Assembly (NCBI GenBank): GCA_964534945.1
Contig: CAZHSB010000079.1
Coordinates: forward strand, 1 to 5,178
Length of the DNA stretch: 5,178 bases
DNA from: CAZHFA01 sp964534945
GTDB taxonomy: Bacteria; Bdellovibrionota_C; UBA2361; CAKMMH01
Reading direction: 5' to 3'
Every line of letters begins with the position of its first letter. The stretch's first letter is position 1. Of this stretch, positions 1 through 5,178 are shown piece after piece. A model generated the notes under the pieces. The model saw nothing but the letters and a program-made list of their open reading frames with translations. It made no database searches and was not told the DNA's origin. The position numbers and the translations under genes were made by a program.

Positions 1-1527
1 AAAGCTATATTCTTTGTTATTAACGATAGCCTTGTCCCCATTAAATTTAACATTATAAACGTTGTTGTTCACTGTAACCGCAAAAGATTCTGGAGCTTTT
101 CCATCTTTTGCCCTTTCTTTTTTAACGCCTTTTCTAACGCCGATTGTGCCTTCGCCTTTTAAGAATGCAATTCCCTTATCTTTGCATGTTGCAGCAATAA
201 ATAATGTTTCATCAGTTTCTTTAATATTTGCATCTTGTAACAACTTTCTAGCGACAGCAAATCCTTTCTTTGGATCTGCATCGTTAAGTTCAAGTACTGT
301 TTTTGTAGTTGGCTCTAATCCTAATTGTTCAGCTGCAATTTTGACGATAGCAGGATCTGGTGTACATGGAGTTTTTCCAAAATACCCCAAAACCATTTTC
401 CCATAACCATCTGCAATTTTCTTCCATTCGCCAAACATTACATTATTAAATGCTTGTTGGAAATAAAATTGAGAAACAGGAGTTACAGAAGTTCCGAATC
501 CGCCTTTTTTAACGACATCAATCATTGCTCTAATAACTTCTGGATATCTATCAACGATTCCATTATCACGCATCATTTGAGTATTTGCAGTGAGTGCTCC
601 ACCAGGCATTGGAGAGAAAACAATCATTGGATCAACAGTCGCAGCTTCAGGAGGTAAAAAATAATCTTTCATACATTCTTTGAAGATATCTTCTGTTTCA
701 ATAATTTTTTGAATGTCGATGTCTAATTCAAATTCACTGCCTCTTAATGCATGCCAAAAAGAAATAATATCAGGTTGACTTGTTCCACCAGAAACTGGTT
801 TCATCGCCAAATCTACGCCATCAGCCCCGCCTTCGATTGCTGCTAAATACATAGCTAGTCCAGTACCTGCTGTTTCGTGTGAGTGAAATCTTATATGAGT
901 ATCTGCAGGAAGTAATGCACGCGCTCTTTTCACCGTTTCATATACAGTCCTTGGAGCAGATGTTCCAGAGGCATCTTTAAATGCAACAGAATCAAAAGGA
1001 ACTTTTGCTTTCAAAATATTTTTTAAAACAGTTTCATAAAAATCAGGATTATGAGCGCCTTCACAACCAAGAGGAAGCCCCATCATCGTAACGGTTACTT
1101 CATGTTTTAATCCGTTATCTTTAATACATTGCCCACTATAAATTAAGTTATTTACATCATTTAGTGCATCAAAATTACGGATTGTTGTCATGCCATGTTT
1201 TTTAAACATTTTGGCATGAAGATTTATTACATCTTTTGATTGAGATTCAAGGCCGACAACATTTACGCCTCTTGCGAGTGTTTGCAAATTTATGCTTGGT
1301 CCTACAAGCGCACGAATTTCGTCCATCATATCAAATGGATTTTCGTTGCAATAAAAAAGAGGAGATTGAAAGCGAGCTCCACCTCCAACTTCAAAATGAG
1401 TTACTCCTGCAGATAATGCTGATTTTAGTGCTGGTAAGAAATCTTTTGTGAAGACTCTTGCGCCATAGACAGATTGAAATCCGTCTCTAAAAGAAGTATC
1501 CATAATTTTTATTTTTTTCTTTGCCAT
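1..1527 (-). CDS. oadA: Oxaloacetate decarboxylase alpha subunit / pyruvate carboxylase subunit B (partial, C-terminus off window)
   Basis: Carboxyltransferase subunit of a biotin-dependent enzyme. The family moves CO2 between oxaloacetate/pyruvate and biotin. In the Na+-pump form it decarboxylates oxaloacetate with membrane partners; in the PycB form it helps make oxaloacetate from pyruvate. Seen: 509 residues are in frame to base 1. The TIM-barrel opens with MDTSFRDGFQSV (residues 9-20; metal ligand D10). FKDASG (183-188) holds the lysine K184, expected to be carbamylated. HSHETAG (215-221) gives metal-binding H215 and H217, and TPVSQ (349-353) is the conserved substrate-site motif. The PYC/OADA conserved domain follows (about 285-460), then a basic linker and the start of a beta-rich stretch (about 481-509). 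Full OadA proteins have about 590-600 residues, so the biotinyl domain with its MKM lysine should lie just outside. The start has AAGGAA 7 bases upstream. Upstream oadG favours the pump assignment, but the motifs look more PycB-like, so the direction of reaction is open. Confidence 0.93.
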   Translation of the reverse strand, partial: MAKKKIKIMDTSFRDGFQSVYGARVFTKDFLPALKSALSAGVTHFEVGGGARFQSPLFYCNENPFDMMDEIRALVGPSINLQTLARGVNVVGLESQSKDVINLHAKMFKKHGMTTIRNFDALNDVNNLIYSGQCIKDNGLKHEVTVTMMGLPLGCEGAHNPDFYETVLKNILKAKVPFDSVAFKDASGTSAPRTVYETVKRARALLPADTHIRFHSHETAGTGLAMYLAAIEGGADGVDLAMKPVSGGTSQPDIISFWHALRGSEFELDIDIQKIIETEDIFKECMKDYFLPPEAATVDPMIVFSPMPGGALTANTQMMRDNGIVDRYPEVIRAMIDVVKKGGFGTSVTPVSQFYFQQAFNNVMFGEWKKIADGYGKMVLGYFGKTPCTPDPAIVKIAAEQLGLEPTTKTVLELNDADPKKGFAVARKLLQDANIKETDETLFIAATCKDKGIAFLKGEGTIGVRKGVKKERAKDGKAPESFAVTVNNNVYNVKFNGDKAIVNNKEYSF

Positions 1528-1708
1528 ATTTAATTTCCTTGAATTAATAAAAAAAGTTTTTGTTTAATATCTTTTTACAAAATTTGTTTTTCTCATTTAC
1601 TTTTACTATTCCAATCACATTTATCTAACATGTTCTTTCAGTATTTAAATTAGTTTTTCGTGAATGTAATAATATGTAAGTGTAGTAGTTAATATTCCTT
1701 TTGTGATC
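1528..1708 (-). other. Noncoding gap between oadG and oadA
   Basis: There are 181 bases between two genes whose products normally act in one complex. I see no strong promoter, no GC-rich hairpin followed by a T-run and no recognisable riboswitch. The gap holds a 12-codon minus-strand ORF (1631-1593, reading MLDKCDWNSKSK) with a GA-rich stretch before it. It also holds a weak inverted repeat near oadA (AAAAAG at 1551-1556 with CTTTTT at 1571-1576). Neither is strong enough to call as a gene or a terminator. The gap may contain a secondary promoter or an mRNA processing site, which is inference only. Confidence 0.5.
1535..1540 (-). promoter_or_regulatory. Ribosome binding site of oadA
   Basis: AAGGAA on the minus strand, 7 bases before the ATG at 1527. 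It supports this start and shows that oadA has its own good initiation site despite the long gap after oadG. Confidence 0.75.
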
Positions 1709-1942
1709 TTAAGCCGTAATTTTATACTCCCTATTTGCCACTGCTATTGCTACAGCGATTGCTGCCTCTTGTGACAAGCTAGATGTACTTACAGTTTGCG
1801 ACTCTTGTACTGGTTCTGGAAAAAAGTTACTTATTTTTTTGAGTACCAAAGCAGTTAAATTCATAGATACTACTAATATAATTAAAAAAACAAAAACAAA
1901 TCCCATTCCCATCAACATGACTTGAAGTCCTTGCTCTAACAT
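1709..1942 (-). CDS. oadG: Na+-pump decarboxylase gamma subunit (OadG family)
   Basis: Small membrane-anchored subunit that in this family holds the alpha (OadA) and beta (OadB) subunits together in Na+-translocating decarboxylases. Seen: 77 residues, the usual size. An N-terminal amphipathic start (MLEQGLQVMLMGMG) runs into one hydrophobic membrane segment at about residues 8-34. A short KK-containing turn follows, then a Pro/Glu/Ser/Thr-rich linker (about 40-57) and the family's alanine/isoleucine helix EAAIAVAIAVANR (59-71). The start codon lies inside the end of birA: birA's TAG overlaps by 7 bases, and the Shine-Dalgarno AGGAGA sits within birA codons. Translation of the two is therefore probably coupled. 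The protein has no His and no Cys; the Klebsiella-type gamma subunit has C-terminal His residues that bind zinc, so that site is missing here. Short and low in complexity, so the family call rests on architecture plus the oadA neighbour. Confidence 0.85.
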   Translation of the reverse strand: MLEQGLQVMLMGMGFVFVFLIILVVSMNLTALVLKKISNFFPEPVQESQTVSTSSLSQEAAIAVAIAVANREYKITA

Positions 1943-2676
1943 ATTATGTCTCCTGCTAATATTTTGATTTCGCTTAAATTGTCAGCCACCTTTAGTGATA
2001 AAGAACCGTCGTCATTTATGTTTGTGACTGTTCCGCGTAACTCTTTTTGCAAATTTCTAATTGTGATTTCTTTTCCTAAAAAATCACACTTTTTAATGTA
2101 TGAAGATTTTATATATTTAAAACCACTCATCAAAAAAGTATCATATTCTGAAAAAAAAGTATCTAATAAAATTTTAAAAAATTCATCTCTATTAACTTTT
2201 TCCCCAAGTTCTAAATTAAGAGAAGTCGCCGCTTGGTCTATTTTTTTTATATCAGTTTGATCTAAATTTAAATTAATTCCGACGCCTAATACTAATCCGT
2301 AAAATTCATTGTTTTTTATACTTGTTTCTGCGAGTATCCCAGATATTTTTTTCTTTGATACTAGAACATCATTAGGCCATTTTATTTTTGGAGATATTCC
2401 ATACGATTCTAAAGTTTTGCAAATTGTTAAGGACATATATTGCGTTAGGTTTGCAAGTGGAGTATTCGAAAGATTTTTAAAACGCGGTTTTAAAACAAGA
2501 GAGGTATAAATATTTTCTTGGTTATTAGAAAGCCAAACTCTATCAAAACGACCGCGTCCTTTAGTCTGCATCTTTGCTAAGATAATGGTTTTATCTTCTA
2601 ATTCCAAGATGTTTTTTAATGCATAACAATTAGTTGAATCAATTTCATCAAAGGAAATTATTTTATATTTATTCAT
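1936..2676 (-). CDS. birA: Biotin--[acetyl-CoA-carboxylase] ligase, monofunctional
   Basis: Cytoplasmic enzyme that makes biotinyl-5'-AMP from biotin and ATP and transfers biotin to the carrier lysine of biotin enzymes; OadA is the obvious local substrate. Seen: 246 residues starting directly at the catalytic domain (FDEIDSTN, 9-16), with no N-terminal helix-turn-helix, so it cannot be a BirA-type repressor. Motifs in order: the adenylate-binding loop GRGRFDRVW (40-48), KWPNDV (99-104) with K99 equivalent to the E. coli catalytic Lys183, KKISGILAE (109-117), GVGINLN (131-137), and a C-terminal SH3-like domain (about 198-246, GTVTNI then ILAGDI). In the loop, D45 stands where E. coli has Gly120; the arginine equivalent to R118 is kept (R43). 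The ATG at 2676 is the only sensible start, but it has no clear Shine-Dalgarno (only GAAAAA nearby). It is the first gene of the minus-strand set, divergent from lon. Confidence 0.93.
   Translation of the reverse strand: MNKYKIISFDEIDSTNCYALKNILELEDKTIILAKMQTKGRGRFDRVWLSNNQENIYTSLVLKPRFKNLSNTPLANLTQYMSLTICKTLESYGISPKIKWPNDVLVSKKKISGILAETSIKNNEFYGLVLGVGINLNLDQTDIKKIDQAATSLNLELGEKVNRDEFFKILLDTFFSEYDTFLMSGFKYIKSSYIKKCDFLGKEITIRNLQKELRGTVTNINDDGSLSLKVADNLSEIKILAGDIIC
1949..1954 (-). promoter_or_regulatory. Ribosome binding site of oadG, inside birA
   Basis: AGGAGA on the minus strand, 6 bases before the oadG ATG. It is the strongest Shine-Dalgarno in the window and lies within the last codons of birA (Ala-Gly-Asp, residues 241-243). 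It fixes the oadG start and suggests that oadG is translated more strongly than birA, which has almost no Shine-Dalgarno. Confidence 0.8.
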
Positions 2677-2810
2677 GCTATTTATTTTTCTATATTTAAA
2701 ACAATTACAAATTACATGAATTAGGGATTTTTTTAAAGAGTTGTTATCGAAAATAAAAAAACAAATATATAACGGTTTTAAAAAATCATTAAAAATATTA
2801 AGCTTAAAAA

Positions 2811-2836
2811 GAAAATTTTTCTTCTTGAAAATTTTT
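2811..2836. repeat. 10-base direct repeat GAAAATTTTT, two copies
   Basis: GAAAATTTTT occurs at 2811-2820 and again at 2827-2836, a period of 16 bases. The first copy is also part of a 7-base inverted repeat (AAGAAAA at 2809-2815, TTTTCTT at 2817-2823). The pair is enclosed by TTAAAAA (2804-2810) and TTTTTAA (2833-2839). Such A/T runs can bend DNA or bind nucleoid proteins. In a region this AT-rich, chance remains likely. Confidence 0.4.
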
Positions 2837-2853
2837 TAAAAAGTATGCATCTA
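2824..2853 (+). promoter_or_regulatory. Sigma-32-like heat-shock promoter candidate for lon
   Basis: CTTGAAA at 2824-2830 matches the E. coli sigma-32 -35 consensus exactly. After 14 bases, ATGCATCTA (2845-2853) matches the last six positions of the -10 consensus CCCCATNTA (C, A, T, any base, T, A). The 14-base spacing is within the usual range. Transcription would begin near 2860, giving a leader of about 137 bases. lon is a classic sigma-32 gene in Proteobacteria, which makes the match plausible. The C-run of the -10 is missing and the organism may not have sigma-32, so this is only a candidate. Confidence 0.3.
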
Positions 2854-2863
2854 TATAAGGTGT

Positions 2864-2877
2864 TATTCAAAAGAATA
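2864..2877. repeat. Hyphenated palindrome TATTC-AAAA-GAATA
   Basis: Perfect 5-base arms around a 4-base A-loop, just after the start expected from the sigma-32-like candidate. It could be a protein-binding site or a weak RNA hairpin. At this base composition it could also be chance. Confidence 0.25.
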
Positions 2878-2901
2878 TTTCGAGATTTAGGGTTTTTTTA
2901 T

Positions 2902-2917
2902 TAGTTTAGAAAAACTA
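2902..2917. repeat. Hyphenated palindrome TAGTTT-AGAA-AAACTA
   Basis: Perfect 6-base arms around a 4-base loop in the presumed lon leader. No T-run follows on either strand at the right place, so it is not an intrinsic terminator. It may be an operator or a small RNA hairpin; the evidence is the symmetry alone. Confidence 0.3.
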
Positions 2918-2956
2918 TACTTATACCGATATTCCTAACATATAGATTACTTTTTA

Positions 2957-2978
2957 TTTGTAGTTTATTTTTTACAAA
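2957..2978. repeat. Inverted repeat TTTGTA / TACAAA before the lon ribosome site
   Basis: Arms of 6 bases (2957-2962 and 2973-2978), with one further G-U pair possible in RNA, around a loop of about 10 bases. It ends 8 bases before the lon Shine-Dalgarno, so a hairpin here would not cover the ribosome site. The stem is weak and may be chance. Confidence 0.25.
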
Positions 2979-2986
2979 AATTTAAT

Positions 2987-2990
2987 AAGG
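2987..2990 (+). promoter_or_regulatory. Ribosome binding site of lon
   Basis: AAGG, 6 bases before the ATG at 2997. It supports this start, which gives a protein beginning MKLKIENPLPLLALRE with the Lon N-domain strand starting at about residue 8. Confidence 0.7.
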
Positions 2991-2996
2991 TTGTTC

Positions 2997-5178
2997 ATGA
3001 AATTAAAAATTGAAAATCCACTTCCATTGTTAGCATTAAGAGAACCTGCAGTTTTTCCTTTGCAGGTAGTTCCCTTGTTTGTTGGACGTGAAAAAAGTGT
3101 AAAAGCAATAGAAGAATCTCAAAAGCAAGGAAAACTTATAATGCTTTCTGCGCAAAAAGATGCTCGCACTAGCTCTCCAACGGCAGATGATATTTTTGAA
3201 ATTGGTACATTAGGAGAGGTTGTCCAACTTATTAGATTAGCTGATGGTCCGATAAAAGTTTTAATCGAAGGAAAGGCAAGAGCAAGAATTTTAAAGCATC
3301 ATGAAAATGAAGAATATATGCTTGTTGATGTTGAAGAGTTAAAATCAGAATTCGAAATGACTACAGAATTGAAAGCGTTAATGCGTTCTGTAAATGTTGC
3401 ATTTGAAAACTATGTAAAACTTGGAAAAAAAGTAAATCCTGAAATGATAATGCAAGTAAATGCAATTGATGATCCTTCGAAATTAGCAGACACGATTGGA
3501 ATTCAATTAAATGTTAAACCAGAAGATAGGCAGGAAATTTTAGAAACGATTGATCCAAAAGAAAGATTGGAAAAAGTTTTAGAATTTATGAAATCTGAAA
3601 TCGAAATTTTGCAAGTTGAAAAGAGAATTCGAAATAGAGTCAAAAAGCAGATGGAAAAGACTCAAAAAGAATATTATTTAAATGAGCAAATGAGGGCGAT
3701 TCAAAAAGAGCTTGGTGATAAAGATGATTTCAGAAATGAAGTTCAAGAGTTAGAAGATAAATTAAAAGAAAAAGATATGCCTGATGAGGCTAGAGAAAAG
3801 ACTGACAAAGAGATTAGAAAATTAAAGATGATGTCTCCAATGTCTGCGGAGGCAACGGTCGTTAGAAACTATGTTGACTGGATGTTGTCTTTGCCTTGGA
3901 ATGAAGTTTCGGAGGGTGAAATTGATATAGAACGCGCAAGAGATGTGCTAGAAGAAGATCATTATGGTTTAGAAAAAATCAAAGAAAGAATTTTAGAATA
4001 TCTTGCTGTTCAAAAATTAGTCGGAAAAATCAAAGGTCCGATTCTTTGTTTAGTGGGCCCTCCGGGGGTTGGAAAAACTTCTATCGGACGTTCAATCGCC
4101 AGAGCAATTGATAGAGAGTTTGTCCGTATTTCCTTAGGTGGTGTACGAGATGAAGCTGAGATAAGAGGACATAGAAGAACTTATATTGGTGCTTTACCAG
4201 GAAAGATTATACAATCATTGAAAAAGGCGAAAAAGAGTAATCCAGTATTTTTATTAGATGAGGTTGATAAGATGTCTGCAGATTTTAGAGGCGATCCATC
4301 ATCTGCATTGCTTGAAGTATTAGATCCAGAACAGAATTCAACTTTTTCTGATCATTATCTTGATTGTGAATATGATTTAACAAATGTTATGTTTGTGTGC
4401 ACTGCAAATGCACTTCATCAAATTCCGGAACCTTTAATGGATCGTATGGAAATTTTAAGTTTGTCGGGGTACACGGAGCTTGAGAAATTAGCAATTGCTA
4501 AAAAGTATTTGTATAAAAAAGAAATTGAGCAAAATGGTTTAAAGCCTGAGAATATAGAAATTGATGATTCGGCATATACTTCGATAATTCGAAGCTATAC
4601 AAGGGAGGCAGGAGTTAGAAGTTTAGAGCGTGCAATTGCTGCGCTTTGTAGAAAAGCTGCGATGGAGGTTGTTGCAAATTCTCCTGAGTATAAAGTTACA
4701 ATTACTTCAGAAAATATAAATAAGTATTTAGGACATCCTGTATATAGGCATGGTATGCATGAAGAAAGTCATCAAGTTGGAACTACAACAGGGCTTGCTT
4801 GGACGGAAAGAGGTGGAGAACTTTTAGTTATTGAGACTACGGTTTTGCCAGGAAAAGGGCGTCTTCAAATTACAGGAAAACTTGGAGATGTAATGCAGGA
4901 ATCTGCAAAAGCAGCTCTTAGTTATGTTCGTTCGAAAGCAGAAGTTTTAGGGCTTCCAAAATATTTCTTTGATAAAGTTGATATCAACATTCATGTTCCA
5001 GAGGGAGCAATTCCAAAAGATGGACCGTCGGCAGGTGTTACAATAGTAACTTCGATTGTCTCTGCATTAACGGGTATTCCTGTTAATAAAAGTGTTGCCA
5101 TGACAGGGGAGATAACTCTTAGGGGAAATGTTTTGCCAATTGGTGGTTTAAAGGAAAAAACTTTAGCTGCTCATAGAG
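2997..5178 (+). CDS. lon: ATP-dependent Lon protease, LonA type (partial, C-terminus off window)
   Basis: Cytoplasmic hexameric AAA+ protease that degrades damaged and short-lived regulatory proteins. Seen: 727 codons in frame to the window edge; LonA proteins usually have about 780-820, so only the C-terminal end is missing. Order of domains: N-terminal substrate-binding domain (about 8-205, with PLFVGREKSVKAIEE at 26-40 and VLIEGKARARI at 88-98), charged coiled-coil region (about 200-280), AAA+ module and protease domain. Walker A is GPPGVGKT (354-361), Walker B FLLDEVD (418-424), sensor-1 Asn in TAN (469-471), and the arginine finger is in PLMDRMEIL (479-487). In the protease domain the catalytic Ser is S678 in KDGPSAG (674-680), and the partner Lys is K721 in GGLKEK (716-721). 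The S-K spacing of 43 equals that of E. coli Ser679/Lys722. No key residue is missing and the frame is intact, so it should be active. It is divergent from birA and may have a heat-shock promoter. Confidence 0.98.
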   Translation, partial: MKLKIENPLPLLALREPAVFPLQVVPLFVGREKSVKAIEESQKQGKLIMLSAQKDARTSSPTADDIFEIGTLGEVVQLIRLADGPIKVLIEGKARARILKHHENEEYMLVDVEELKSEFEMTTELKALMRSVNVAFENYVKLGKKVNPEMIMQVNAIDDPSKLADTIGIQLNVKPEDRQEILETIDPKERLEKVLEFMKSEIEILQVEKRIRNRVKKQMEKTQKEYYLNEQMRAIQKELGDKDDFRNEVQELEDKLKEKDMPDEAREKTDKEIRKLKMMSPMSAEATVVRNYVDWMLSLPWNEVSEGEIDIERARDVLEEDHYGLEKIKERILEYLAVQKLVGKIKGPILCLVGPPGVGKTSIGRSIARAIDREFVRISLGGVRDEAEIRGHRRTYIGALPGKIIQSLKKAKKSNPVFLLDEVDKMSADFRGDPSSALLEVLDPEQNSTFSDHYLDCEYDLTNVMFVCTANALHQIPEPLMDRMEILSLSGYTELEKLAIAKKYLYKKEIEQNGLKPENIEIDDSAYTSIIRSYTREAGVRSLERAIAALCRKAAMEVVANSPEYKVTITSENINKYLGHPVYRHGMHEESHQVGTTTGLAWTERGGELLVIETTVLPGKGRLQITGKLGDVMQESAKAALSYVRSKAEVLGLPKYFFDKVDINIHVPEGAIPKDGPSAGVTIVTSIVSALTGIPVNKSVAMTGEITLRGNVLPIGGLKEKTLAAHR

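Larger units (their letters stand above)
2677..2996. other. Divergent intergenic region between birA and lon
   Basis: These 320 bases have no gene on either strand. The region is far more AT-rich than the coding sequence: the line 2761-2820 has 8 G+C in 60. It must contain the promoters for lon (rightward) and for the birA set (leftward). Visible elements are many A- and T-runs between about 2750 and 2845, a 10-base direct repeat, three short hyphenated inverted repeats nearer lon, and a sigma-32-like promoter candidate. On the birA side several TGTAAT-like -10 sequences occur (about 2702-2717, minus strand), but none has a matching -35, so I call no birA promoter. Confidence 0.6.

Noticed and set aside
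62..657. Two overlapping plus-strand ORFs of 114 and 110 codons
   Set aside because: Both lie antisense to oadA, whose minus-strand frame is intact and conserved over the whole stretch; neither product resembles a known family.
1236..1451. Plus-strand ORF of 71 codons
   Set aside because: Antisense shadow of the N-terminal part of oadA; no plausible ribosome site or family.
1551..1576. AAAAAG/CTTTTT inverted repeat as a terminator between oadG and oadA
   Set aside because: The stem has a single G-C pair and a 14-base loop, too weak for an intrinsic terminator, and it lies just upstream of the oadA ribosome site.
1946..2509. Two plus-strand ORFs of 104 and 66 codons
   Set aside because: Antisense shadows of birA, which has all the biotin ligase motifs on the minus strand.
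2916..2921. TATACT as a -10 box for lon
   Set aside because: Five of six bases match, but the -35 position is a run of T with no recognisable hexamer; such -10 matches are common in this AT-rich gap.
2959..2986. TTGTAG - 17 bases - TTTAAT as a lon promoter
   Set aside because: Transcription would start about 4 bases before the ATG and leave out the AAGG ribosome site, and the -35 matches only half of the consensus.
2677..2996. CIRCE element (HrcA operator) upstream of lon
   Set aside because: No TTAGCACTC/GAGTGCTAA pair is present on either strand.
1..5178. A new defence, mobile or otherwise undescribed system
   Set aside because: All long coding stretches belong to known housekeeping families (OadA, OadG, BirA, Lon). 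No transposase, integrase, repeat-spacer array, tRNA or toxin-like small gene pair is visible.

Overview
The window is AT-rich bacterial chromosome carrying ordinary housekeeping and energy-metabolism genes. Hand counts of single 60-base lines give about 38% G+C inside lon, 35% inside oadA, 20% inside birA and 13% in the lon/birA gap. The standard genetic code fits: TGG is Trp, there is no in-frame TGA, and AGA is the main Arg codon. Shine-Dalgarno sites are of the AAGG/AGGAG type. A biotin-dependent Na+-pump decarboxylase next to its own biotin ligase suggests an anaerobic or microaerophilic fermenter. The OadA sequence is closest, from memory, to the PycB/OadA type of Campylobacter-like bacteria. 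Spirochaetes, Elusimicrobia-like bacteria and AT-rich Proteobacteria remain possible; I cannot name the taxon from sequence alone.

Left half, minus strand, read right to left: birA (2676-1936) encodes a biotin protein ligase without a DNA-binding domain. oadG (1942-1709) overlaps its end by 7 bases and encodes a small membrane gamma subunit of a decarboxylase pump. After a gap of 181 bases comes oadA (1527 to beyond base 1), the carboxyltransferase/biotin-carrier subunit. It is cut by the window edge after 509 residues, just before the expected biotinyl domain. The three genes form one functional set: OadA carries the carboxyltransferase and, by family rule, the biotin arm; BirA attaches the biotin; OadG ties OadA to the membrane partner OadB, which is not in this window.

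Right half, plus strand: lon (2997 to beyond 5178) is an ATP-dependent protease, cut after 727 residues but with all ATPase motifs and both catalytic dyad residues present. It is divergent from birA.

The 320-base divergent gap (2677-2996) is extremely AT-rich, with runs of A and T, short inverted repeats and a sigma-32-like promoter candidate pointing at lon. I see no RNA gene, mobile element, CRISPR array or convincing intrinsic terminator. Nothing here amounts to a previously undescribed system. The points most worth a second look are the coupling of birA to the decarboxylase genes, the mixed PycB/OadA identity of the alpha subunit, and the possible heat-shock promoter of lon.
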